64,000 nt of DNA from Gyrodactylus bullatarudis (taxonomy: Eukaryota > Platyhelminthes > Monogenea > Gyrodactylidea > Gyrodactylidae): positions 124,001-188,000 of the forward strand of contig SSNU01000155.1 in assembly GCA_012064415.1 (NCBI GenBank), given 5' to 3'. The position numbers were made by a program, and so were the translations under genes. Positions within the stretch are counted from its first letter, which is position 1, and every line of letters starts with the position of its first letter. The notes beneath the pieces are model-generated. The model did no database searches. It was not told where the DNA came from and saw only the letters and a program-made list of their open reading frames with translations. Positions 13,101-24,200 of this stretch are shown here, one piece after another.

Positions 13101-16100
13101 CTTTGAGTTATCAAGGACGCATTCAACAAAGGAGGTGGCAATCTTTTTTATTTCATCACTCTCTTTTATTTCACAGAGTAGACCGATAAACTTCGATAGG
13201 GCAATTGCATCTTGAATCTTTTCCACCTCTAATGATTTACTAATGCTTGTCTCTAGACGAGTAATCTCATCCGTGTCGAAAAAGTCACTCAGAGAAGTTT
13301 CATCCAGGCTAATATCAAACTCTGTATTGTTCGTCGGAGTGGAGAAATACTTTGGCAGTAGATTGAATCCAGCCACCTTTTTGTCGTAAACTGACATCTT
13401 ATGTCTCACTCGAGACATCAGGGCATTAGCCTTGACAAAGTATCTATCATTGGCGAGGATGCTTTTGCGTTTTTTAGCCGGATACTTTATATTAAAGCCC
13501 ATGTTGGCGAAAATCTTTGCTTTTATAGAACTGAGTGATTCCTCTGATATCAGGGACAATTGGTGGGAAGAAACATTTCTAATTATTCTACTCAGATTTG
13601 TCTGATCACATGAAATGATGCTCATGAGAAACCGTGCCTTGCTACCTTTCATAGCAAACTTGCGATGTTCCTTATTCAAGGTCGAGAGAATAGATTTGGT
13701 CATTCCATTGAAAAGATTTGCCTCGTGTGAATTTTTTTTAAACCTCTTCCGGCCAGTCGCCATCAAATCATGGATAAAGGTATCATTCAAGATCATAGTA
13801 TCGTCATCTTCAAAAATCGAGTTCTTTAAAAAAGCAAAAGGCATTGGATTTTCCTTCACAGATACGTCGACAGAATGAACTCACGTCAAAGTTGAAATGC
13901 TTCTGAGCTGCAGCCAGCTTCTCCTCCCTTGAGGCATCAGATGCTTGGAAATAATCGATGAAATATCGCTTCTCATCGTCACTCAACGAGGAATACTGCC
14001 GAAGTTTATCCAGGAGTATATTCAAAATCTTTTCCTTGACATTGGACTCTGAGTCTTCTTCTCGACCCTCAATGATTTCATTTGCGTAAATGACCCTATC
14101 AATGCTCAAAGTTTTCACTGAAGACGTTTCCTCGTCCCTCGATCTTAAGGACTCTGTATTGAAGATACTCTCAACAACAATATTTTTCACAATCGGTTTC
14201 TGATAACGCTTTGTAGGCAAGTCATTCGTGTTTTTCTCATTCAACGACTGGATAGGCTCCGGTTTGGGTGTTTTATCCTGCGACATTTCACCGAATTGAT
14301 TGACAAATATATTCGAGCGTTTATGTTTTCTTCTTTTATGAATTGCAGTTATAGCGTTGAATTTCTTTGAAAAAGTAACTGTTTTGTTTTTAATCTGATC
14401 GATAACAATTTTGTCAATTTTCGACAAACGAATTTTACCACTCGAATCATTTTGTTCAGGTGGCAATTGGCCCTTTGATAAGTCTGACAGAGCAGATTTA
14501 CTGGGATCAATTAAGCTCATACTTAATCTCCTACTGGTCTTTGTGGTATGCTTGGCCGGGGTATACTTTCTATCCTGGATTTCATGCCTGAATGTTCTAA
14601 CCAGGGTGTTGTCATCGCTAATACTCTTGCTTTCTGCAAACCTTTTCAACCTTTCCTTTTGAACGTTTTTTTCCGATATGAATGACTCCTCCCTTTTATC
14701 TTTGTTCATATTTTCCTCCTTTTTCATCGAAATATCCTCTTGAGAAGAAAGTTTCTTCACTCTTTTCTTTTCACCCATTCCTAGGGGTGATTCTGAAACT
14801 TCTGGACTTTCTTTCTTCATTTCCTTACGTTCTCCTTTTATTTCTTTGCGTTTTTCCTTAAGTTCTTTCTCAACTTCTTTAGTTTCTTCCTTAATTTCTT
14901 TAGTTTCTTCCCTAATTTCTTTAGTTTCTTCCCTAATTTCTTTAGTTTCTTCCTTAATTTCCTTGTGTTCTGTAAGATTTGTAGTCTTTTGAGCCTCCAG
15001 AGTTCTCTTGGATCTTGACTTGTTAATCCTTTCATTGAGGGAATAATTTTTAAACTGATTCGCCTCTGATTTTTCGTCATCCTCGCGATCTTGACGTCTT
15101 ATTGTTTCCATGGACTTGGCTTTTGCCGTGGACTTATTCTTCATAGGGTTTTCATTAATTGAAATGATCCTCCGGAAGAATTCAGAGGGTCCTTCAATCT
15201 CAACTTCAGGCTCCCTAAAGGACTTTTGAATATGCTTTTTGGATGAATCTACATGAATGTTCTCTTGAGATCCAATGTTGGTATTGACTGTAGATCCAGC
15301 TTCAGTACGAGAAAGTTCTTTTTTAAAAGAAAATGCCTAATAAGTTGAAATAAATATTGATATCTTCAGTAATTCATTACCTTTAGCGAAGAGGCCTTCA
15401 GCAACTGTAAAGTTGAAGTCAAGAATTAAAATTTCGAATTGAGTAAGCATAAATAATCAACCCACTTTTGTTGAGTTTGAAAGCATCATTACGACTCAGT
15501 GACCTATCTGAAGACATGAGACTTTCTCCCATCTAAAGATTTTTGATAATAAAACGTCAAGTAACAAAAGAACTGACAACAGAAACTTACAGTATCATCT
15601 ATGCAAACAGATGGAGTTGATTAATCTTGTAGTACAATCATTTCTATCATGAATGATTACCTTTCTTGAAGGTATTGAACTTCATAAACTTGAAATGCGG
15701 ATATTTTTGGACTAAATACTTGACAGATTCAAGAATAACATCCATCAGAACAGAGAGTTCTGGATTCTTTTCCAAAATAAACTTTTTCGCCTGATTCAAC
15801 GACCTCAAGACTTCGTTGTACCTGTTATTGGTGAGGGAATCTTCAATGCTCATTATTAAAATAAATCCCAAAATCGAGTAGTACTGAGAACAATAGTAAG
15901 CATCTGGTAAAGTTTCCTCTACCCGAATGAGTAGATCAAACTCAATTTGGTTAGGAATAATCTTCTGATGAATCTCTGTGTCCCACCAATTGAAATAACT
16001 TATTATTCTCTGGATATCTTCAACTAAATCATCAAGATAATCATCAAATTGTTCACAATCTCGTTCCTCTGTCTCTGTAAAGGTTATCGGCTTATTATGA

Positions 16101-17623
16101 CCCAAAGCATATTCATTCAGATAACGATCGATATAGGAAAAGATGTTTTTCATCTTTTTAGTCACTATCAACTGTCCGATTGGATAGAGGTAGTCGAAAA
16201 ATAAATCGTTATGATGAATTGGAAGAATTTTGAAACCAATCAACTTTTTGCTCATTGCCGCAATGTCTCTGGAAAAGAAAATAAAAACAGACATTGCAAT
16301 ATAGACTACAGGCTTATCTTACTTCCTCAAACTTTTCAAAGCAAACTAAAGTCGAATTTATCTCTCTATTGGGGAAAGTATTGATCGATGTTGTGAACTT
16401 TACATTCTATCATTGTATTATTTGTATTGAACAAAAAAATATATTGACCCATATTACAAGAAATATGAAAAAAACAAGGAAGATAGTGGAACAAAGAAGT
16501 CGAAATATGATTGGTCTACAGCAATTGGGGATGGAATAAAGTAGAATAGGCTTTTGCAAGATCAAATTAAAAAACTAACTCTTTTTCATTATTGAATTTC
16601 TGTACAGTTGAGGATAATTTAGAAAAGAAAAAGGAAACGTTGTCTATTTCCTCCTTGAGGTTAGCACCTTCACCAAATTCATTGATCAGCTTATCCAGAT
16701 AGCTAGTGACATCTTCTGACTTTAAAAAGTTCCTCAATAAAAAGAACATTGCTTCCCTCATTTTCTTTTTCTAGAATAATCATAATTACTTCTGAGTAAA
16801 ACGATTATTTTATCAAATAAAACAACTAGACCCACATTAATGGAACAATTTGTGAATAGGCGATGAACAGCATTTCTAGCACTGAGGAACTTTATGATTA
16901 TCTGATGCTCCATGGGATTTTCATAGAGGAAATGTATCAAATCGTCGAATTTACCCAGAGACACTTTCAAACTCTCAATAATCTTTTTCATTCCTTCTAC
17001 ATCTATATTGAGGGACTTGAAGAAACTAGACATGAGGTCTTCGTCGTAGAAGAGCATCAAAAGATCGACTAGGGGTAATCCATCTTGTGGCACTTTGTCG
17101 AATAATCTTCCTACTCGGGGGTCATTACGAATTTTACGCTTCAAGTAAATACGAATAAGATAATTTGAAAAGGCTGACTCCTCTTCATCCCCGGCAGTTC
17201 GTTTCACATTGAAGAATTCTGTTTATTAAATTAAAAAATATTCTTTATACAGTGCTCTAATCTCTTGTTTATAAAGCTCATATGAGTCATAATCAAGATT
17301 GACAAAACATACTTTTTCTAGCCATGGTTGATGGGTCGTCTTCAAAGCTAGAGAGACTCTGTAGAACGAAAGGTTATCAGATTCTTTTTGAAATCTACCT
17401 CATTTTCACTTTCCTGGTGGTTTAGAAGGACTCCGTGAGCTCCAAAGGCTTTGCTCTTGGTAAACGGCATTCGATAAGATGAATTAGGTACATAAACTAC
17501 AAAAAATACCAATTTAAATTATTTACGATCAAAATCTCCTTTGAATATTGGCAGAGTATCCATGAGGTTTGATTTTCGTGCAAATTCGATCCTATTATTG
17601 TCAGTTAAAATGGAGTTTTTCAT
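10118..17623 (-). CDS. Unrecognised large alpha-helical protein, 13 exons, about 1,772 residues
   Basis: Exons join in phase throughout: 17527-17623, 17399-17496, 17313-17358, 16803-17218, 16580-16770, 15661-16268, 15591-15598, 15466-15532, 15381-15404, 13885-15317, 13056-13853, 10180-11700, 10118-10129 (sum 5,319 nt). Reading through the last donor would end the protein at 10108 instead. Residues about 80-490 and 1000-1770 look like packed amphipathic helices (armadillo/HEAT-like impression only). The middle is charged and disordered, with a run of REETKEI-type heptads likely to form a coiled coil or single helix. There is no signal peptide, membrane segment or catalytic motif that I recognise. 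Introns range from 30 nt to 1,355 nt. Three tiny internal or terminal exons (8, 24 and 12 nt) are inferred only from phase and splice sites and are the least certain part. Confidence 0.7.
12780..12945. repeat. Dispersed repeat in the 1,355-nt intron, second copy at 18905-19028
   Basis: The two copies share ATATGCAAAACATGATCTGA, CTGAATTTTATCAGAAAAGTTA and TTTCACCCTAGCC in the same order over about 110-160 bp. A following motif, CTCTCACTTTGAAATCA(a/g)CA, also occurs at 1175-1200. The type of repeat is unknown. The copy here sits inside the intron at 11701-13055. Confidence 0.65.
14874..14963. repeat. In-frame 21-nt tandem repeat (about four units)
   Basis: The plus-strand unit is about TTTCTTTAGTTTCTTCC(C/T)TAA and repeats about four times. 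On the minus strand it encodes tandem seven-residue units of the form EIREETK/EIKEETK inside the large gene. A unit length of 21 nt keeps the frame and the heptad, so copy number can vary without frameshift. Confidence 0.85.
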
Positions 17624-18068
17624 TTTCTCTCTATAATCTATAAAACCACGATTTTACACTAGATTTGTTCATTCAATGAATTCTCTTACTACAACTTTTT
17701 ATTGATTTTCATATACAATGGAAAGCCTTATGAATAGAAAAAAATTTACTTGTGAAACATGTATTGTCACTAATTCACTCGAATAAATAAATAATTTTAC
17801 TTTGATTACCAATAGACAATTACAGTATTGCTTACATCATTATTGTGAATCATGGAAAAATAACACTTTCATTTTCTTAACCTACAAAAAATATGAATAT
17901 GATTCACCATGGTTTATTAGAAAAAGTTTTCTTTCATTCCGATCGATATTTCGATTTTGTAGCGACAAAATTAGGGTTTATTGGTTATATCTTTATCAAA
18001 AACCATATGACCTTTGATATGAGATCAAGACAAAAACGTAAAGGTTTCATGATTTTTGAAAATCATCA
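17624..18068. promoter_or_regulatory. Intergenic region between two divergent genes
   Basis: This is 445 bp between the start of the large minus-strand gene (17623) and the start of the Rab gene (18069). It should hold both promoters. The plus-strand frames starting at 17802 and 17893 run through it without recognisable content. Confidence 0.45.
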
Positions 18069-18749
18069 ATGGACAAGAAAGAATATACATTCAAAATTCT
18101 GGTGATTGGGGATCCGAAAACAGGCAAGACCAGCATTGTAAAGAAGTACATGGGCAATTTCTTCACGGATCGTTACAAGGCCACTGTTGGAGTTGATTTC
18201 GGCCTTAAAATCATTCAATATGATCCGAAAACTGAGGTGAAACTACAATTTTGGGATATAATGGGCCAAGATCAAACAAAAAAATTACCGCGAGTTTATC
18301 GGGCTGTAAGAAAATTTTATTCTATTTCGAATTATCGAGGGAGCAGTTGGCTGTTTCATCGTCTATGATATAACAAATCGGAAAAGCTTTGAGTCAGCTA
18401 GCCTATGGAAGAGAGAGCTCGACTCTTCCGTTCAGCAAAACAATGGAAAAAACATTCCCTGTATTTTACTAGGTAATAAATGCGATCTGGAAAGAGAACC
18501 AAATGTATCTGATATGAAGGCATTTTGCCAGGAAAATGGCTACACAAATTTCTTTGAGACATCCGCCAAAGAGAACATTGGCATTAAGGAGGCGGCAATG
18601 TCATTGATAAAGAATGTGAGTATTTAATTGGGTTTAATTAAGCTGAAATTTAGATTTTAAAAGATCAAAAGCCCCAGGTGGATAGGAGAGAAACCATAGC
18701 TGTTGTTCAGTTGAAAAATAATGAGAGAAAATCCAGATCTTGTTGCTAG
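18069..18749 (+). CDS. Rab32/38/29-type small GTPase with unusual switch II
   Basis: Three exons (18069-18305, 18340-18615, 18654-18749; introns 34 and 38 nt) encode 202 residues. Visible G motifs are the P-loop GDPKTGKTS, the switch I threonine in YKATVGVDF, DIMGQ (G3), NKCD (G4) and ETSAKEN (G5). The protein ends in a CC pair for double geranylgeranylation. The FKILVIGDPKTGKTSIVKKY start and the VGVDFGLK block fit the Rab32/38/29 group, which acts on lysosome-related organelles. In switch II the usual AGQERF is MGQDQT and RVYYKEA is RVYRAGA. The catalytic Gln is kept, but the hydrophobic Phe that normally contacts effectors and the GDP/GTP exchange factor is missing. Confidence 0.9.
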
Positions 18750-19107
18750 ACACAATCTCTGTTTCTACCTATCGAGATATGCATGTTTGAATAAAAATTC
18801 AGGTTAAATTAATTCTATTTTTTTGAATAAAAGGTTTACTTTAGTTAGTTCGTGGGTTAGAACAAAGTATCTGTATATTTATTACCGTGAGTTCGGGTAC
18901 TGATTTTTTCAGTAAGGTAGAGGGAAAATCACATAATGGCGAATGACTTTCACGTCTCAAAAATATGCAAAACATGATCTGAGAACTGAATTTTATCAGA
19001 AAAGTTAAAATTTCACCCTAGCCTAATTTGGACTATTTTTTGCCATTTAATTTTGGAAGATAAGATTTTTTGGTAATTGAAAACTTCTCTGTTAACGATA
19101 ATTAATT

Positions 19108-19794
19108 TTAGGCATGATCAAAATTTTGAACCAAGTAGTTCTTCAGGAAGCTGTTCGGTATAGATTGACTATGTTTTCTTCTGGCTTGTATTGGTCTATC
19201 TGTAGAAAAAGAAAGGGGAGAGAAAGATGTAGTATTTCTTAAAACATGAGGATTTAAAAAATTATTTTGATTGTTACTGTAATTATTAGAGAAACAACTC
19301 TGATAATATAATTCATCACTTGAAGGAAAATTAAAATTAAAAAAGGGTTTAAGCATTTTATCAAATTCATAATTCGAAAAATAGTTTCCTGGCTCTCCCT
19401 GTTTTAGTGTCGAGTCGATATATTGTTGAGACAAAAGCAATGAGCAGCTTAGAGTAGAATAGCTTGAAAACTTTTATCTATCAGAAAGAATGACTATTTA
19501 TTGATTAAAACTGAATCGTTGAGACACTTCGAAAAATAAGTCCAAAGGTTTTGACATTCTGAATAAGCTTTGATGCGTTCAAAAAGTGGCTTATATCCAA
19601 AGAAATTATGGGGAAACTGTAGAGGAACGCTTTTCTGCAAATATTCAATAAAATATAGGAAATTTTCACTTCGTCTTCTTCTTGATCGAAAAAAAAACTT
19701 CGAAGCTTACTGGAAGAGTTGAAAGAATTCTCACTACTTCCCCTATCTAAAGTCTTTAAACATCAATGGTAAGGAACAAATGTTAACAGACCAT
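19108..19794 (-). CDS. Unrecognised small protein; its 3' part is a multicopy sequence in this window
   Basis: A phase-consistent model is 19788-19794, 19711-19746, 19670-19680, 19512-19634 and 19108-19470 (179 residues), with introns of about 30-41 nt. The last two exons are well supported by an open frame with even amino-acid composition; the three small 5' exons are tentative. The protein is rich in Asn, Ser, Phe and Tyr and has no domain I know. It ends in a basic RPIQARRKHSQSIPNSFLKN stretch. Related translated sequence occurs at 47160-47450, 29105-29290 and 25095-25225, and the final motif again near 61270. The gene therefore has several degenerate copies nearby, or is itself part of a mobile element. 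Confidence 0.42.
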
Positions 19795-21261
19795 TCGAAT
19801 TTTTACTCGCTGAAATTCGATGATAAAGACTCAAAATAAAGATATCATGATCGAATGGATATTACTATTTTTAAAGCAATTCATGCTCCAAATGTCACTC
19901 CATTGCAATAAAAAAGTTGCTGCTCTAAATTTCATTTAAATTTTTGTTTTTTTTGATTTATTGTTGATATCTAATAGATATTATCTATGCTCAAGGATAA
20001 TCAGATTCACAAATTTCCCCCAGAGCTGACTGATTCAACAGACTTTCAGTCACATATTCATCAAATACTTTTGTGTGAAAGCTTATTCTAAAAATTTTGC
20101 CCATGATCTATGATTAGAGAAACTCAAAAATGAACTCTTAGTGCAGTATTTTATTGTTCTGTCAATTAAAACCACCCTAGTTGTGAATTTGATCGAGTAA
20201 ATAAGCTGATAACATTTGGTTAATTTAATTTTTCTTCTGAGTGAATGATTTAGGAAGTTTAATCAATAATAATAATAGGATCAATGGTATCACTTTAAAA
20301 ATGATAAGTGTTTATTGAAAACAATGAGTGAAAATTGTAAAAGAAATATTAAAAGTTTAAGACATAAGAATATTCCATTTGGAATAGATGCAAGCTGAAA
20401 AAACTCTCCAATATATAGCAACAATAGCGAAGAAAAGTGAAAAAGTTTACATGGGAAGATTTTACAGTACGGGAGTAGATTTTTCAAATCTCCAATCTTT
20501 AACCTAGGTCAGAGTCTGATTCAGTTTCTTGAAATGACTCTTATAACATAATACATCTAAATCTTATATTTACATTAACTTGAGTGCAAAATTTCTCAAT
20601 TCTCATTTGATCAGAATATTTTTCTACAAAGGGTCTTGCTTTCTTTTGGAATGTATTATTTTTCCAATTGTAGTTATGTGATAAAAATGTGAAAAATCAA
20701 ACAGGAACTCTTTATTGATTCCTAATTTAATAGTGAGTATTTAATAAATTGATGGAATATACATGCTTTTATTATATTTTGATATGTTTTAAAACTCTTT
20801 ATCATTTATACTAACAAGTATATATGGTCGGTGTTCCTAAAGTAAAGTTTAGCCCTGAAATCTACTCCTATTATACAGGAATAGTTTTTTTAAACACATG
20901 GATTACTAATCTATTAGATTGGGTTTGCATTGATTGATAAAGAATTTCTCCTTTACTCATATGCTGTATAAAACGGAAAAAATTCTAACCTTAATTTATG
21001 TTTTCAGAAAAACAATTCCTGTATACTCTTCAATTACCTTGGCCCACGTGAGCTTTTTCACTTTTATTCTCCATTAATGCTACATGTATATATTGGAAAG
21101 TTTTAGCGTTTTAATTAATTCTTAAACTATTCAAACAGGCCAACAGAAATTAAAAAAGAAAATAAAATTCTAGTAAAATATTTAATAAAATTTGATAAAT
21201 GTTCGAATAATAATAATAGTGAAACAAATCATGGGTATCTTCTATGGTTTCCAATTTTGCC
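19795..21261. other. No gene seen
   Basis: AT-rich spacer between the small gene and the last exon of DSL gene A. The frame at 20290-20487 has no recognisable content. Confidence 0.5.
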
Positions 21262-24200
21262 TCATTGAACATCTTTTTCTAGGAACAAGTAGTCACTGTC
21301 CTCACCAAGTCTATAATTCAATCTAGTGGAATGGTTTTAATCAATAAAAAAGTTACCTGATCTTTTGATCCAATCGCTTCCTCTGTATTATTTTGGCAAT
21401 GAAAATTGTCAAGCATAACAATAGACCCAACACCAAGAGGACGATGAATATGACAAAGGTAATTTTAACTAGCTAGAAATTAAGATTCATTTTAATTAAA
21501 AATATGTACGAAAAACATTTCAAATTATTGAAAATAGGGATTATTACAAAAAGTAGAAGCTTCTATAAATGAAGTTTTCAAAAAGTAGAAGATAGATCAT
21601 CAATAATAACTAAAAGGTCTATTTAGTGTATTTATATTTTCATTCAATAGAAGTATTTTATTAATATAATCTTACAAATAATAGAAGTAACTAGAGTAGA
21701 CGCTGCAATCAATGGAATAGATGTGGGAACATGTTGCATTTGCTCTGGGTCTTCAAGGGTTATCATAACTGTTAAATTTACTCATTTCAAATGACCTTGA
21801 ATTCTCTTTCATGATGAATTTTCCGAAAAAGTTAGTAGGAATTATAAATCGTCTGAATCTTACTCAGGATACTATCAAGTAAGATGTATAGACCATGTTT
21901 GCCAGTTCATTTTTAAATTCTACATGAACAACGATGGATTATTTCACGAAGCTGAACATTTATCATATCAGTGGGCAGAAGTAAGCGTGAATAGTGTAAA
22001 AATTTTATTGAACAACAATTTCTTAATAATCTTCTATTTTTTGTAAATACACTGAATACTGTTCATTGAATAGACCTTCGAGTTATTGATAATTTATCTT
22101 CTTTTGGAAAACTTCATCTAGAAGCTTATACTTTTTATAATTATCCCTTCAAAATATGTATTTTATTCAGGAAATTTTCAAAATTAAATTAGGGTTAGCA
22201 GTAGATGAATAATAAAAATACCTTGTCAAAATATAAGTCAGAACATTCAATCAATAGTTCAAGGTGTAAAAATGATACAAATTCTCTGAATAATTACAAA
22301 TAAGTAAAAGCTAAGTGAATTAAAACTACCCACTCAATATCAATAGATATGAAGGCAGTTATGGCTTCAAATTTAAATTTCGGTTCGAGAAAGAATAAAT
22401 ATTTTAACTATAAATAAATATTTTAGGCATAAAATTTGTTCATTTTTTGAGATGATTTTGAATATACAAGTTTGTAACTGAATCCTAATATCATTGGTTA
22501 GTTGTGCAAACGTTGAGAGCATAATAAGTGAAAAAGGATGCCGAAAGTGTGAGGAATAAGCGCTTTATTTCAGGCATACTCATCAGCCTCTTACATGCCA
22601 GATATATAGTACAAAAAACGAAGAAAATTAAAAATTGATCTGATTGGCTCTCTTTAGGTGTTTGGGGGCGGGGTAATCTGTATTATCACATTGTTTTTTT
22701 GGATGTTTGGTACATTAATTGGAAGGGGAAGATTTTTTGTCACAGACCTTCACATGATCTCTAACCAGAACGAAAACAAAAGATTTTCAACCACAAATTT
22801 TCGAAAAGAAAGTGAATGCAATTTTGAAAGAGATGAAATCCAACAAAGTCATAGATGCCACGCTTTATGATCAACTTAGAGGTTCAAATAGTTATGTAAA
22901 TCGGTTATATGGTCTTCCTAAGATTCACAAAATGAACAGTGATGCCACAAGTTAAGAGATTCCCTTCCGTCCAGTGTTAGACCAAAGCCAATCGGCTACC
23001 CATAAAATAGCCAAATGGCTGAATGAAATACTTAAGTCAATGAAAGAAGAGGTGTGTAAGTTCTCACTAAAAGATTCGTTTGACTTAGCAGACAAAATAA
23101 AAGACAAAAATGCCAAAGACCTCAAGATGATTTCATTTGACATATCTTCATTGTTTACTAATGTCCCGTTAGATGAAACAATAAAATTTGTATGTGAATA
23201 TGTAAGAACTAACAAGGAGAAATTTCCCATATCAGCCTATTGGTTCAAAAAACTATTGGAGTTATGCTGTAAAAACATAGCCTTCACCTTCAACAACCAA
23301 ATCTATATACAAAAGGATGGAGTAGCGATGGGATCGCCACTCGGACCTCTATTGGCGGACTTATTCTTAGCTAAACTAGAAAACAACTCGTTGAAAGAGA
23401 CAATTGACAGATGTGATAGTTATTGGCGTTACGTGGATGACACACTTCTCTTTATAAACAAGGATATAGAAGAAAGTGATCTACTGAACAAATTCAATAC
23501 TGCTCATCATAACATAAAATTTACAATGGAAATGGAGACAAAAAATACGTTACCTTTCTTAGAGATCCTTATGAACAGAATCGATGATGGGTCAATAAGA
23601 AGACAAATACATAGAAAAAAGACTTTTACTGGAAAACTAATGAACTATAACTCCTTTGTTCCATTGAGCTACAAAAAAGGTCTGGTGAGATCTTTGTTTA
23701 ATAGAACCAAAAAACTGGTATCAGAGGAAGTATGGGAAGAGGAGAAGGAGAAACTCATCAAAATATTCATGAGTAACAATTACCCAAGACAATTTATTCT
23801 CAACCATATGGAGACCAATGAGGTAAATAGAGTAGAAGATGAAAACACAAGACCCGTGTGTCTTATAATTCCATATAAAGGAGATAACCATGGTTCTATG
23901 TTAAAACAGAAAGTGAATGAACTATTCCAAATAACATTACCCGGAAAAAAGGTCAGATACATATTTAAAACAAACAAGATGTTAAGCAATGAATCAAAAG
24001 ACTTGTTAGACTATAAGAAGTCATCCTATGTGGTATACAAGTTTAAATGCCCATGTAAAGCGGAATACATAGGACATACAACAAGGAGATTAGAAGACAG
24101 AGTAGAGGAACATCTCTACACGGGTAATACTGCAGCTAGAGATCATGTGAAGGTCTGTGACAAAAAATCTTCCCCTTCAAACTTTTACATTCTTTATAGA

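Noticed and set aside
15337..15381. Acceptor TTATTAG at 15337 for the long exon of the large gene
   Set aside because: It puts the 24-nt exon and its neighbour out of frame. The acceptor AAAAAAG at 15318 keeps all phases.
16758..16810. A 19-nt intron (GTAATTATGATTATTCTAG) in the large gene
   Set aside because: It would leave the next exon in the wrong frame. A 32-nt intron (16771-16802) starting at GTTTTACT restores the phase.
21665..21782. Possible extra exon of DSL gene A (…PEQMQHVPTSIPLIAAST…) between good splice signals
   Set aside because: It needs a phase-1 entry, while the preceding gene A exon ends in phase 0. Gene B joins its EGF and TM exons directly with the same phase, so I left it out.
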